Source: Benincasa hispida
Lineage: Eukaryota; Streptophyta; Magnoliopsida; Cucurbitales; Cucurbitaceae
DNA: 64,000 nt
Reading direction: 5' to 3'
Assembly: GCF_009727055.1 (NCBI RefSeq)
Contig: NC_052360.1
Span: 63,416,525-63,480,524, forward strand
The notes beneath the pieces were generated by a model that worked only from the letters and a program-made list of their open reading frames with translations, had not been told where the DNA came from and did not search any database. Below, piece by piece: positions 34,068 through 48,240 of the stretch (position 1 is the first letter of the stretch; the number at the start of each line of letters is the position of its first letter). The position numbers and the translations under genes are program-made.

Positions 34068-34849
34068 GACTAATTTAATTTAAAAGAACCTAAATATCAA
34101 ATGGGATGTGTTTTATTGATATGGTTTAAAAACCTAAAAATGGAGTCAACTCTCAACAAAAATAATTGTATGATGAATATTCTTAAAGACATATTTATAA
34201 AAGTCTGGTTCTTATTTTTCATGAATGAGCATCAACAGACAACTCCTTCTTTGCTATTTTTTTTTTTATGATTCAACATGAAAGTGAAAAATTTTAACTT
34301 TAATTGAGTATACACACATTTTATATCAATTGAATTATGTTCATGTTGACGGTATACTTCATATTTATTTGTATTAAAAATTTTAAATATAGATAAGGTA
34401 GAATATTCTATTTAATCCCAACCAATATTAAATTGATAATTGAGTGTGATTTGTGATTAATGTTTTGTGGTGAGCTTTAATAGAATGTAAAGTCAAATGG
34501 AGAGATCTAAAATTGGTGGCTGCCGATGAGCCAGCTGGCCTGCGGGGGCCGAGCGACCACATTTAGTGAATCTCATAATACCCATACTGGGTTGGACCAC
34601 ATTTTTTTCTTTTTCTTTTTAATACTTTATTTATTTATTCTAATTTTAAAAGGTTATAAATTTTTTTTTCTTTTCTTGAAAAAAAAAAAAACGAAAAGGT
34701 AACAAAACGCATACTCATTTCAACGGTGAATATGTCAATTTAATATCAATTAATAGTTTTAAATTTTAATTAATAAAATGATGAGTTTAAATTTAGATTG
34801 TTTTTTTTTTCAAAAAAAAAAAAAAAAAGGATCAACTTATTTACAGATA

Positions 34850-34955
34850 TGGTAAAATGTCACTGAAATATAGAAGTCTATTGCGGTCTATCACTCAGTG
34901 ATAGAAATTTATCGTGGTATATCACCAATAAACATTAACATTTTATTAATTTAAA
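34850..34955. repeat. GATAGA dispersed repeat
   Basis: Contains AGAAGTCTATTGCGGTCTAT, then TCACTCAGTGATAGAAATTT, a pattern also seen at 25845-25890 and 39760-39845. Confidence 0.6.
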
Positions 34956-35823
34956 GATTTTTTAGTTGTTTTATATATATATATATATATATTGGCATGA
35001 AAAATAAAAGGTCGAACATTTTCAAAAATGGAAATGTGTACTAACTTATGAAACTATGACTTGGTCAACTTTTCTTAAGGTTTAATCCATGAGAGAAGAG
35101 AAGACACCCTAGACTAGGCTTATCTCCCAATACTTAACATATCACATACTCATTAGTTTGATTGGTAATTAGATTTTGTTTTATGTTTTCAAATTTATTG
35201 AGTTCAATAAATACATGTTTGTCAGATAATTTGAATTTTATTTATAAAAAACTGTTTTCAAATTTTGTGATCCAAATCGTGTAAATTAAAAAAAACATAC
35301 ACACAATTTTTTAATGTTTTTATCGAATCTAGATTTTGACTTTTGAATTCTAAATTTTAAGATGCAGAATTATATTAAATAAAGATCAAAATATTTAAAA
35401 ATAAAATATGTATTATAAATTATATAATATTACAAAATAGTAATTATAGAATTTTTCTAAACATAAAACATGTTTGTTAATAAATTCATAATAGTTTATC
35501 GTTAACTAATATTTAGTGAGTAACTATTATTAGTTTTATAATTTATAAATTAGTATTAAACATATTTTGGACAATTGTTTAAATTAGAATCCAGTTTTGA
35601 ATTTGTTATCAAACACATCTATTAAAACATGAACTACAATTTCTTTTCATTGAATCCATTATTTTCGAATTTATGCTTTCAGATTTCTCACCAAACATGC
35701 CCTAAGTCTTTTTAACTTAATTTTAATTAATAATTCGAAGTTTGAATTAATAAAATTATTTAAATTTTAGGCAATGAGCTTTTCCTTTTTTTTTCTTTTT
35801 TTTTTTTCTTTTTTTTAAAAAAA

Positions 35824-35883
35824 TACATTCTCCAAATGTTAGGAATACAACTTTACATTTTCCAAATGTTAGGAATACAACTT
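35824..35883. repeat. 30-bp tandem duplication
   Basis: Two near-identical copies containing CCAAATGTTAGGAATACAAC. Confidence 0.85.
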
Positions 35884-37188
35884 TTCCATTTATATTATAT
35901 ATAAAAGGTGTTTATAAAGAGAATTTTTACATCCCCATTTTGCGCTTACAATTTTTCATAATTCCTATTTTGTTTTTCATCATGACTATTCGGGTTGAGG
36001 TGGTTACAATTTAAGTGGAGTTTTCTTTTATATAGAGACATGTTTGAACAAACAATCATATTTTTTTTCATTACAACTATCCGAGTCAAAATCGTATATC
36101 TTTTCTTGTATGAGTATAATGTCGACCATAGATATGAAAAATCATGATCTAACAATAAAGATATATTTGTACAAAATCATGTCCTTTATCAAGTTACAAC
36201 TATACAGGTTGAAGTGGTATATCTCACGTACAAGTATGATTTGAACTATAGTTATAAACCATCACTATCTTGTGTAGATATATTTAAGCTTTAAAATTTT
36301 CTTAGATTCGTATTATGTCTTTCCTTTTCAAGTAATTAAAACTATATGGATAAAACAATGTAAAAAACTATTTTATAAATTAATTAAAATATTTTTGAAT
36401 TTTTATTTTTCTATGTACTAAAATAATCTATACATCCCACGTGTTGTGGACTAGTAAAATTAGGGGGAAGTTTTTTTTTTTTTCTATTCATGACAGAAGA
36501 GAAGACAGCCTACACTTATCTTCCAATACTCAACAATACAATGTGAACTCAAGAAAATCTCAAACGAAATTCAAACCATCCATCAACTGATCGTCAACAT
36601 ATTTTTATGTGCGATAATATCGTAGGCATTTGAATTAATTTTTGGTACTTTTAAGTGAAACATTTAACATTTTTGTCTTGCATAAACAAAATTCAACCGG
36701 TCTATCATAAAGCTCAACTAACCTAAAACATGAATTCTTGATTAAGAGGTTAAAAATTTGAGTCTCCCACCTTAATATTGTTAAAAAAAATAGAAATTCT
36801 TTTAGAAAGAAAAGAAAAATATTTATACTAGAATTGGCTCAAATATTAGATCTTTAAATACTCAACCAAACAATCCATCAAAAGAAAGAAAAATAAATTA
36901 AGGTGGTAGTTTAATACATAAAGTGAGAAGGAGATGAAAACGACAATAAATGCCCAAATTAGGACAAGAGTATTGTATTAATTGAATGAATATTACAAAA
37001 TCCTAACTTTTGTTAAGGTGCCTTTTTGAAGGCTTATATCATGAGCCTCCACCCACCCCACCTTCTCTCTCTTATTTTTCTTTTTTTAAAAAAAAAAAAA
37101 TGGTAAATATAGTATAATGCAACATTTAACTATAAAATTAATTAAGTTAACCTAACAAAAAACAGGGCATATTTATATATATAAAGAT

Positions 37189-40100
37189 TTAATGAAAAAC
37201 TTGAGATGCATAGTATTCACTCTCATTGAACACAGGTCTTAAATCTTCTTTGCTGAGGAACTCCAGTGGGAAGGAAACAAGATGCCCCTTCACTGAACTT
37301 AATCTCTCCATTGGATCAATCCTTTCAATTTCTCCATTCTTATAAAACTCAAGCTTCTCAGGGGCAATTCCTAAATCTATTGTCGTGTGTCCCAGTCGCT
37401 CTTTCCATATCGCAACACTCTGTCTCAGTCCAGCTCTGTATTTTAATGCATGTAAAAACCATTACATTGCGAATAAAAAAACGGGTTATGACCAACTCAG
37501 TATCGAAAGCATAAATCATACCTGGAATTTATGAGGTCGTTCGGTATGCAAGAAAAAACATCTTGGTATATTGTTGTGTTTGTCTGTTTGAAAATCATCA
37601 GTTTACTGTCAGTGCTTTAATAAGATACAACAAAACAGAAATCTCATGCAGTGTGCTTTGGGGTCCTGGGGATGGGGTAGCAACATGGAAGAAGAATGCA
37701 AACATTTATTCTATCAGACCTTAACTATCTTTTGGTAAAAAGTGCTATCATTCCTAAGAGAGAAGTGCTATCATTCCTAAGAGAGGAAGTTGCTTCATTA
37801 ATCTTAAAATTCAGGCGATTCCTTAAGCATCGTTTGACAACCATTTGGTTTTTAGTTTTTGAAAATTAAGTCTATAAACATCTCTTTTACCTCTAAATTT
37901 CTTACTGTGTTATCTACTTTTTACCAATATTTCAAAAACCGAGCCAAAATTTGAAAACTAAAAAAAATAGTTTTTAAAAGATTTCATCCTTTACCAGTCA
38001 ATTTGGTTGTAATTGGAATAACTTCCCTCAATAAATTGTTTACAATTTGTATTTTTGGTATAACTAGACATTACGTTCATGAACTATCCCACTAATCTTC
38101 GAAAAGATTGCACCTGACATACGTACCAAGGCCAACTCCACGAGATAATAAATATTTAAAATTATCAAGGTCCCGTTTGGCAAACATTTGGTTTTTTAAA
38201 ATTAAGCCTACAAACACTTCTTCCATCACTCAATTTCTTACTTAGTTATACACTTTCTACCAATGTTCTCAAAAACTATACCAAGTTTTGAAAACAAAAA
38301 AATAGTTTTTAAAAACTTGTTTTTGTTTTTGAAATTTGACTAAGAATTCAACTTTTTTACTCAAGAAAGATGAAAACTATTGTAAGAAGTTGAGAGAAAC
38401 TAGGCCTAATTTTCAAAAATCCAAAACCAAAAGCCGAAAATTAAATGGTTACAAAATTGAGACAAAAATTTTTCACCCAAGAGGTTGCACCTAGGACCTA
38501 CAAGGTATTTTTGTAATACCACATTTTGATTCTTTCTATGTACCAGACTTCAGAAATTCAAACATTTTTAAAATCTCAGGGACCAAATAGAAACAGTACT
38601 AGTTTTGAAACTTTTGGAACCAATAGAAACTAAGCATAAATCCCAAAGGACCACCAATAATATATTTTACTCCAGAGATAATTAAAACAGAATCATAGGG
38701 GCGATCTTCTATTCTCTCACCTTGGCAGTTGCCATCCACATATCCTTGTAGGTTGAATCGGCAACTGGATCAACTATTTGATTGATCTGGAAAAAAAGTT
38801 CACATCATAATCAGCTAATTGAGACAGAAATGGTTAAACATTTAAATTAAAGCCTCGTGGCATATAAAATGTTACTCAGCGCCAGATAAAAATCTGACTC
38901 TTCAAACAGTGAAAGTATTGTTTACTAGTCCTAAGACAGATGCTTAATTTGCCACCCACTAACCTGTCCGGGACGAAGACCGAGATGTTCAGACCAAAGA
39001 GAGAGACGTAGACTCCAGCAAAATTTTCCAGCTTTCCATGGTTGTCCTCCCATATGTGAATTGATGAGTTCGTTATCTTCAATAACAATAGCAATCTGAG
39101 AGGAGTACGTTTATTAGTTATTGAACTCATTCAAAGCTTTTCAGCGAGAGAGAGTATTGAGAACTCAGATTTTTAAAATTTCCACTGAGAATAAACAGCT
39201 TCGATCAAGTCAAGAAGCTCAGAGTCAGATCTATAACGTTATTCACCATTACCAAGATGCAGAGCAAAAAAAAATTATGGTTGTTATTTGTTGAATTTTC
39301 AGGTACATGGTGAATTAACCGCTATTAAACATTTTATTAATGGGAAAAAAAAAAAGAACTGGAAAGGATCATAGTTTTCCAAAAGAGAAGTGGTACCTCG
39401 GAGTCCCTACTACCGAGTAAACTTCTGTCATTGATATTAGCCGATCCAATCAAAGCAATACAATCATCGATAATCATAATTTTACTATGCACGTATACCT
39501 AAATTCACAACATATAGATGTTAGAATGTCACAAAAAGCTAAAAGTCAATCAATTCTATGTCTATCACTCGGATATCTAAGATTGTAGTAAAGAGATGAA
39601 TGTGACTATAGGCCTGTTTGAAATGATTTTCTAAGTGCTTATCCAGAATCACAAAGCATGCTAAACAAAGCCATAAAAGAAATATATAGAAAAATATAAT
39701 ATAGGAAAATTTTCGCAGATAAAAAAATGTCAAACTATTTACAAAAATAGCAAAAAAAAATACTGATAGACTCAGTGACCTATCAATTTCTATCACTAAT
39801 AAATATTGATAGACTTCTATCAGCCTCTATCAGTCTCTATCACAAAAGATTCAAATTTTGTTATTTTATGTAAATAGTTTCCCATATTTTTCTATTTTTG
39901 AAAATCCCCCATAAATATATATATATATATATATATACATATATACCTGGCTTGTAGCCACAGGACCAACATCAAAGAGTTTACCATAAGCTCTAAGGCC
40001 ATAAAATGATATATAATCATGAACTTTTGAACCAAGAACGTTATAAAGATTATGCAATATTGAATTTTGTCCTCGACATATAGTTCGGTACTGCCAATGC

Positions 40101-43100
40101 ATTATAGCTCTAACCGATGCTGCACCACTGTCATCCAGACCCCCCTGTCAAACCGTAGATCAGAATGGAGAAAGATCAATATATATACACTCAAATAATA
40201 AACCAGCAAAGAAAAAGAGTGAAAAAATTCCAAGAACTAGAACCTGAAATCCAGGTAAGAGTGGTATGACAATAATGACCCTAAAAATCTTCTTTTCACG
40301 GTAGGCTCTCATTATGCGGCGGTATAATGCTTCTAACACACGGTTCCGTATTGAATCATCTCCCGCGAGGCCTGATATAAAAAATTGATTCTGGAAAAAG
40401 AAAATCAAGTTTCAATATCAACATGTTCAGTTAAAAAATGAAGGTGATAGAAAAAGAAAGGAAAAAGAACCAAAAACAAAAAGAACAAAAACAAAAGTAT
40501 CAATGCAATAACACAAGTAAAAAAACATATACCTCGATGTAGATAAAATGTTCTGCTTTCTCAATAAGAGAGCAATATGCAATGTGAATACTTTCTTCAG
40601 TTTGGCTTGTCCCAGCAGACCACTGACTGACGCTTCTGATGACCTGAAAGGAGCAAGAATTAGCAACAGAACAATCTAATACCATAAAAACTGACAAATC
40701 ACTGACCACCAATTAGCTTCTAGATATGGCAAATATGACTTTAAAGAGCCAGTCCTCCTACTCTACATCCATGTAGTTCAACAATTTGTTGGTTCAGCAA
40801 ATTAACAATTAAGGATGCTTCTCTTATGAGTTTTGATATTCACACAGGTAAGTTGAAATTTTTAAATATAAATAATATCTATACAAACAAAACGGGAGTT
40901 CAGATAACCCCAATTGCAATATGAGCTTAGCTACTGTTATAAATATCAGAAAAGCAAAAGAAAGTAAAGTACTAAAGTGCATTTGAAACTGCAAAAAAAC
41001 CAGCGCCAAAGAAAGCCAAAACCCAAAGCGATCATGCAACTTTTTTATCCACAGGTATAAAACTTCCAATATCTTCTTCATGCAACTCACCTGGCAGCGA
41101 CATGAAGCACATGGACCAACTTGTCCAGATTCATCTGTGAAGCCACCATGATGCCCCCTGTCTTGTATTTCCCACCACTCAAAATCTGAACTTTTGACAC
41201 GATGTGTTTTCCCATCTCCAGAGAACTTTCCATGGGAATCCAAATGGTCAAGATCATCAACAAAGCCTTTCATAGGCATATCGGATCCTATGGGTTCAAC
41301 TTTGATCTTCCTGAGAGAAAAAGGGAGACCGCTGCTGACCTTACTTGGCTGATCAAAGGGATTAACAATGGGCTCCAGACCATTCAATTTTAGACCTTCA
41401 TTGTCGGCATCCTGTCCATCAGCCTCTTGAGGCAAAAGCAATGGAATATCGTGGAAAGAAGATCCTCGAGAAAATGAATCCTGCACTGTTGTTCCTCTTG
41501 AATTCTCAAAACTCTTCTTTTCAACCTCCAACTCTCGGCTATTCCACAAATAATGAGGAATGACCATATGATGCTGAGGCATAAGTAATGGAATTGCCTG
41601 CTCATTTGGGGCTTTATTTCTCTGCAGGAAAATATATATTTTTGTTAGTAAAATGTTAAAACTTTCAAAACTATTGTTGTATGTTCTACGAATGCTTCAT
41701 GATTCAACAATATTTGGACAGAGTACCAACGAGCACTGACCTTAGCATAATTCCAGCGTTGGACAAAATGCCTGGCTATGTCTCGACAAGGTGGTCCCCA
41801 AAGTGCACAGTGGACATCATGCCAAGGCATGCGAGGATATTTTTTGCGATCCAACTCATCTCTCATGGTATCTTCCCATGAATTTGGCTCAGATTCCCTG
41901 AGTCAATCAAACGTAAAATGAGCACAATTACACATAAAATCATCACGTGGAATCAAAACAGAATTCTAATAGAATAGCATGAAAGTTCTTAAATAATCAT
42001 CACTATCTAGTGGTGTACTAGGTGACCCTCTAAAATTTTTACCGACTCACAATTAATTTAGATAAAAAAAAGAGATCATAATGAGGAATCATCCAAATAA
42101 CAATGACCCAAAAAAACTTCAGGGAAAATGTTCAGCAGTAGAGAACAGTAGAACATACCTTGGATTATAGTAGTCCTTCCCAGGCCATACTGAAGGAGGG
42201 CAATCACCAACTTTATGTTGGGGTGTATCATAACGACCAAAGCATAAATCCAGTCCTCCGATAAAGCAAATATGATAATCAACAATGACAAGTTTCTCAT
42301 GATGGGACCTATATTAACCACTCACTAGTATTAGATGCTGAAAAATCTAGACCGATTTGACACTAAAACGTATAGACTATGTCCTCAAAAAAAAGACACT
42401 GAACACATACCATAAGTACACGCCACTGGAGAAGTGGTCTGGGTAACGCAATACTCTTACATTCTCATGGATGCCAAGAAGTTTTCTCTTGCTATAAACA
42501 CTGTTAATCTTTAAAGCAAGGGCAACCTCTTTGTAGAGAAGAATGTAGATCTGTATACAAATTACAAAAATTCCTGTCGTCAGAGATCAGATCAATACTG
42601 TGGAATTAGAAAAAGAGTGCAATACATTCATAATGCATAAGGTACGCAAGTTTTGTAACATTTGGAGAGAGAATAGAAAAGTTAATTCAAAATTTTATCT
42701 ATTCCATGTCTGGTACTGTCTAGATCAATGGATTGCTATTCTATTAGAATATATTAGGTAACTTTTTGATGCCTCATAATACTAATGCTGGAGGCATAGA
42801 ATTATTATAACAAAAATTTCTCTCCATCTCTGCAGTAAACAATCGAGTCTTTTTCTGAAAAAAAAAAAAACTTGAGGGGTAGATATTCTTTTGAGAACAA
42901 TACTACAATTTAATACTATAAACCCATTTATGAAACAATTAATGCATAATGATAACCAAAACATTTTAGAAAAACAATAGTTTTTTCATTATCTAACTAT
43001 ACGCTACTACAGATAAATATAATTAATTTAACATTTAACAAGTATAAGAAAAACATATTATTTTTAATCGTTTACATTGCAAAGTAATTGATATATAAAA

Positions 43101-46100
43101 ACTATCATTAGATTGAGACTTCGAAAGAAATTAAATTATACCAAAATTAGCTAAATGCATGAAATTAAATTTAAACTCCATGTTTGTGTAGTTTTTAAGT
43201 TATTCCAAGATTATTTGATTAATTTAAAAACTTGTAGTAATAGAGAATCCCTATTCCTGCCCCACCCCAAATGTCTTCACTATTAAAATTCAGCTGCAGC
43301 ATTGGATAAAGATAGCTATGATTCAGTAATTATTTTCAATTCTCAACATCCCGATACAATTAAATAATTAGAATTATGAATAAGATATTCATGAGTTTAC
43401 ATTATAACTAACATGATATTCATGAATTCAAATTAAAAAATATATATGAAAGAATTCCAAAAGGTACCTGAACGCCTTCCTTAGCTTTTGCTTCAAGTAA
43501 AGCATCAAGCCTAGATGAAGCATTTGAAACAAAAGGACGCCGCAGATACAATTCTGGGCAAAGCCACCAACCACAAATGAAAATCTGTAAAAGACTCAAT
43601 CAGCCAAAAATACTTGTCCACAAGAATAATATTGTAAAACCAATTCAGTCTCTTATGTTAGAAGAGAATGATTAAAGGAGGGGGAGAAAAAAATTAAGAA
43701 TACCTCTGATTTTGCACGTTCAATGGAAAACGCAATAGCTTCAAAAGCTGCTAGGCCATCAATGAACCACTGAGCCTTACTACCATCTTCAGTCAAACCT
43801 CTTGGTGGAGCATAAGAACCAAAACGGTGAGGATGACACCAGCCCTCAGGAGGCCTCAGTCCAGCATCATTAATTGCAGCAACCCAATCTTTAACCTTGG
43901 ATCCATTCTTCGCTCTTATCCTAATATTCCTATTTCCACATGTCACCTGACATTTTAAATCACAGATTTAAAATCTCCCTAAGAAATTCTTATTAGCACA
44001 AAATTCCACCACAAACAAAAGTGTACCATGACTAAATGAATAATTGAAAAAGTGAAATCCGTCTTAATTCTAACCACATAGGCAGCAAATGACCAGCACC
44101 ACAATTATAACCAAAAACAAATTGTAATCACCAACAATATACAAGGCTTAATGCCATAATTTCACTACCTTAAATGAATGTCTTAACGGATTTGGCTCCT
44201 TAATTTCCTTAGCCAAAGATACTCGTCCGTCTCCGTTGCCATCAGAAGTAGGTAGCACATCAAAAACTATAATATCCATTGGTTGGGTATCAAAAGGATC
44301 TCCCAACAAGGCCAAAAACCCGGGTTTTAATACAGCCCACACCTACAAAGTCCAATCAACAACGTAGATTTGTATATTTAAAGCTTATCATTAAATAAAT
44401 TCTAAAAAACCACAACAGTACCAATATGCCAAAATTGTCCAGTTAAAGACAAAGGCTCATATGCCAACAAGAAATTACTGCACGTGGAAAGAGACAAGGA
44501 GGGGAGATCCAAGAGATTAATAGCTAAGATGCAAAAGGCGGGAAGGAAAGCAGCAAAGTTGGTCCAACTCCAGAAGATTCTCATGATACAAACATCATCC
44601 CGAAAAGCATAATGCATAACCAGTAGTTTCTTTCATAGTGAATTGAAAAATCAAAACTCAGAAGAGCCACAGCTCATGATATAATTATGATACAAATCCA
44701 AGAAGATTTAGTTACAGTTCCTTAAATGTTTATAAAAGAAAGTCAGAACTTGAAAAAGGAAACAAGCATTTAAAATTGAACCTCCATGGAAGGAGAAAAA
44801 GAAGAGAACATCCTACACAAGTTCCTGGGGGGGGGTGAGGAATTTCATTTCCTGCCAGCATACCTACAAATTTAAGTGTCTACTTCAAGGAAAAACCATA
44901 TAGTCAAACTTTACAATTTGGCTCCCAGAATAAACATATAATCATTCCGCATAAGCTGGGAGAACTGGGAGGATCCTAGTCCAGATATAGGGAATTTTAA
45001 AGAGGTTTTACTTTCATGACATCATTTGAGGGACATGCCACAGAGAGTGTTCGAACTGATTATTGCCCATTTCTTAAGGAAAACTATCAGGGGAACCAGA
45101 GAACATCCATATTCTAGAAACAGCACAACTCAATGTCTTCACATGAAAAGAATATATTGCATGTTCGCAGATATCCATACATAAACAAGTCTTGTATAAA
45201 CACACGATAAGTGAAATAGATCAGAACATAACTGATAATAGGACAGACTTAATACACACAGAGAGGAGGAGGAGGAGATGAATAAGAAGAAGTCAACTGC
45301 ATCCAACCAAACTTGCTTGGTCACTTAAGACACCATGGAAACCCAGACATAAAGGTAACTAAGGGAGGGGAAAAAATATAAAAGCCCCTTACCTTTTGCC
45401 AATTGTCATTACAACAACTAAACCATGGGCATAGACAACATTTCCTAGAGTCATCTTCCTTTGGAATTTTAGGTAGATGCTTCACCATGACATAATCCTC
45501 TTTCAACTTTGGGCCGTATTCTGGTGAAAATGATAACTTAGAGACCTCCAAAAACCTGCAAACCTACAGTTTATGAATTTAAAAGGAATTATAATAATAA
45601 AAATAGATCATAAATGAAAAAAAAAATGCTTTACACTCAATGCATGAAAACATAAAAGAGGAAATATCAAACAACTAAAATAAGGATCCTACAAATAAAG
45701 CCTAGCATCGAGGGTGTTCTATGTTAACATACAAGCATTAGAACATCTTGAATATAAAAAGAGAATTGATGGTTAAGTGTAAACACTGCAGTGGAGGTTG
45801 AAAGATTCAAAAGGTAGCAAACTTTAATGCAAGACATGCATTCCTCTTGATCAGATTTCAAACACCATTCACATCATGCAAAGAACAAGTGAAACAAGCA
45901 AAATACTACTCATTAATGAAAAGAGCAAGCTAATTAGAAATCTAAAACTACTCATTTGGCTCAGGTAGAAGATAAATTAAATAAGTTTTCTCAAGTTTTC
46001 AGAGAGGTAATAGCAAGAAAATTTATTAAGACTACACTGACTACCCACAACTGCAATGGTAAGCATCCCATGAATTCCTTGACCACGATATGTTGTAGTC

Positions 46101-48077
46101 TTAAGTATATAGTTGTAGTCTTAAGTATATAGTCACCATTTTTAAACTCGAGAAACAATTTGTTCCACAAAAACCCAAGCTTTCATTGAGAAAATACAAG
46201 AAAATAGATGGGCTTTAAAAACAATATCAAAGTCCTATACAAAAGGATCCAATACAGTGGTTTCAGAACAATAATAAGATATGCATCATATGTCTTCAAA
46301 ATAATGTATCACCACTTATACCTCTCGTGAGTTGACAATATCCATGTTACTCAAAAAGTGATTCAGATACCCTTGCATTGCATTTTTAGCTCTATCAGAC
46401 ATAGAGTGCTGCCTTCCTAAAGCAGGCCGAATAATTGGCAGGGCTGCACTGGATGGAACATCCCTGAAATGAAGTACCACAACCATATGAATAATAGCAT
46501 TTACACATATTGAACAGGCTACATAAACAAATTCTTCTAATGCTGCTTTGAGCATAGCTGAAAAATACCGATTTTTAGAACTTTCATCATGATGCAGAGG
46601 ATCGGCCTCATCATCTGGTCCATCCTCATCTTGGGGCACCGCGGTTTGGTCTCCTATTCCTAGATTTTGAAGCCATTCTTTAACCTTTAATATAATGTTC
46701 CAATGAAGACTACATCAAAACCCCAAACGTTTATATTAACAATAACTGATCTAAGATTTCAAAAGCATAAGAGCATTAAACACCAAATAATTCATACGAT
46801 CAGACCAAGAACAAAAACGTATAATGATAACAACCGTACTAATGATAACAACCATACTATAAAGTTTTTAGAGGGGTTGAGACACAATAGAGTTTATGTA
46901 GGGGTTGAGAGATCCAAAGAGCTGATTTGATCGCTTGTTTGATTCTCTGTCTTCTTTTGAGCCTTGGTGTGTAAGGATTTTGTAATTACCCTTTAGATCT
47001 TATTACGCTGATTGGAGCCCTTTGCTGTTTTCATTTGGCACTTTTTTTTTTTAATGGAAACAACAATTTTCATTTGGCTCCTTTTTGTGTGCCACAATTT
47101 TTCTTAATGAAGGTATGGGAAATCGTGAGCAAGATAAAAAGCAACCATACTACTATATAGACCATCTTACCCACATACCTGTTCTTGCTTCTCGTGAATT
47201 TCCTCAATGAATGCCCGTTTTTTTAATGCTAAATGCAGATAAATTACATGGGAAGCTTTCTTCAACATGCGCCATTTAAACTATTACAGGAAAACAAAAT
47301 AGAGTTAACCCAGGAAATGCTCAAAGCTGCAAAGATGAAAAATCTCAAAAGAAAGAGAGAAAAAATCACTAGACTAAAAAGAAGGAATATTGGCGAGAAA
47401 AGTATTTTATAACGTCATAGAGAGTACAAACAACTAAATTACTCGTACTTCTGCTGGAGTGTATTGGTAGAATTGGGAAGTGTAATCATCAAATTCTAGA
47501 ATTAGCAACAGGACATCGAAATAAAGCTCTAAATCCAATAGAATACGCATCTTCAATCCCACCACTACACTATATGATAAACTTGAGGTAACTCATCGAT
47601 AATATTACACGTAATTCTACAATCGTCTTATTCGATTCCCTCAATGTTCTTCGCGAGCAAACAAACGCAATTGCACAAATCTAATATTACAATCCTAGAC
47701 CAAATTGAAATTATAGAACACCTGAAGCGTGGAGTAATTAAGCTGCAGAAACGAAATCTCCAGAGGAAGATAAATTTAGAAACAACAAAAATTCAAAAAG
47801 AAACTCAAACCTGCTTGTACTGGCACTCAATTGTGTAAGAAAGAAGCATGGGACTGATATCGCCGGCATCGGGGCGAGAGACGGAAATAATCGTAGCCTT
47901 CGGCAACTCATCGAAAATCCTTGTCGGCTCAGGAGCATCCTGATGGAATGAAAAAAACGACGACATCGAAGCCGTAGGCGGCGAGGCCGTAGGCGGTTCC
48001 GATTGCATTTGAACGTATCGAGGCCCACCTCCGGCCATCAACTGCTCCGATCCCATTCCTAATCTGCCCAACGCCAC
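37189..48077 (-). CDS. PLDZETA1: Phospholipase D zeta (PX-PH type)
   Basis: Hydrolyses phosphatidylcholine to phosphatidic acid; plant PX-PH PLDs are calcium-independent, act on vacuolar and endosomal membranes, and function in root growth and phosphate starvation. Twenty exons: 48077-47811, 47280-47179, 46684-46569, 46463-46322, 45563-45393, 44342-44169, 43946-43704, 43584-43468, 42550-42411, 42308-42159, 41897-41741, 41621-41091, 40643-40533, 40390-40244, 40144-39947, 39498-39397, 39095-38964, 38786-38721, 37583-37522, 37435-37189 (3375 bp, 1124 aa; all GT-AG, phases consistent). PX region about residues 45-200, PH about 215-345. Catalytic HKD motifs: HHEKLVIVD (H494, K496, D501) and HSKIMIIDD (H926, K928, D933). 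C-terminus [13 protein letters not shown] is the conserved zeta ending. The N-terminus SEQLM...YVQMQ resembles the zeta1 rather than zeta2 paralogue; that choice is from memory. A second in-frame ATG at 48056 is equally plausible as start. Confidence 0.95.
37739..37792. repeat. 25-bp tandem duplication in PLD intron
   Basis: AGTGCTATCATTCCTAAGAG is present twice back to back in the intron between exons 18 and 19. Confidence 0.85.
37823..37990. repeat. MITE-like half copy in PLD intron
   Basis: Contains CGTTTGACAACCATTTGGTT followed by TTTTGAAAATTAAGTC, matching the left half of the foldback at 38160-38462. Confidence 0.5.
38160..38462. repeat. Foldback MITE in PLD intron
   Basis: Left end GGTCCCGTTTGGCAAACATT; the right end contains AAACCAAAAGCCGAAAATTAA and AATGGTTACAAAATTGAGAC, an imperfect inverted partner of the left end. 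Size about 300 bp, in the intron between exons 18 and 19. Non-autonomous DNA-element class inferred from structure only. Confidence 0.6.
39706..39911. repeat. Foldback element with GATAGA core in PLD intron 15
   Basis: CAAACTATTTACAAAAATAG (39732-39751) is inverted as TATTTTATGTAAATAGTTT (39861-39880), enclosing GATAGACTTCTATCAGCC-type sequence. It lies just downstream, in transcript terms, of the exon 15 donor and is followed by an AT microsatellite. Confidence 0.6.
39915..39946. repeat. AT microsatellite at splice donor of PLD exon 15
   Basis: TA dinucleotide run beginning at the very donor (GTATATATGTATATAT on the minus strand). Confidence 0.8.
46091..46132. repeat. 21-bp tandem duplication in PLD intron 4
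   Basis: TTGTAGTCTTAAGTATATAG occurs twice in tandem. Confidence 0.9.
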
Positions 48078-48240
48078 AGCAGCTTCGTTTGATCGAATTC
48101 AGCCACAATTGAAGAGTTTTAATCCACAGAAAACAGAAACAGAGAAATCGAGAGATCGAAATTTCTTCTCGTTGAAGGTCTTTTTTTTTCCCTTTTTCTG
48201 AACTGCAAGCAACAAGAAACACGTCAAAGTGTGAATTTCG
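48078..48240 (-). other. PLD zeta 5'UTR / promoter-proximal
   Basis: Sequence just upstream of the ATG with no other ORF; no clear TATA box within the first 200 bases. A 5'UTR intron cannot be excluded. Confidence 0.35.

Larger units (their letters stand above)
33581..37188. other. AT-rich intergenic region
   Basis: No gene recognised. Contains a long TTA microsatellite, a GATAGA repeat (34850-34950), a TA run (34975-34992), a 30-bp tandem duplication (35824-35883) and poly-T tracts. Small ORFs here lack any family signature. Confidence 0.5.

Noticed and set aside
47644..47838. 64-codon plus-strand ORF
   Set aside because: Antisense to the first intron and exon end of the phospholipase D gene.
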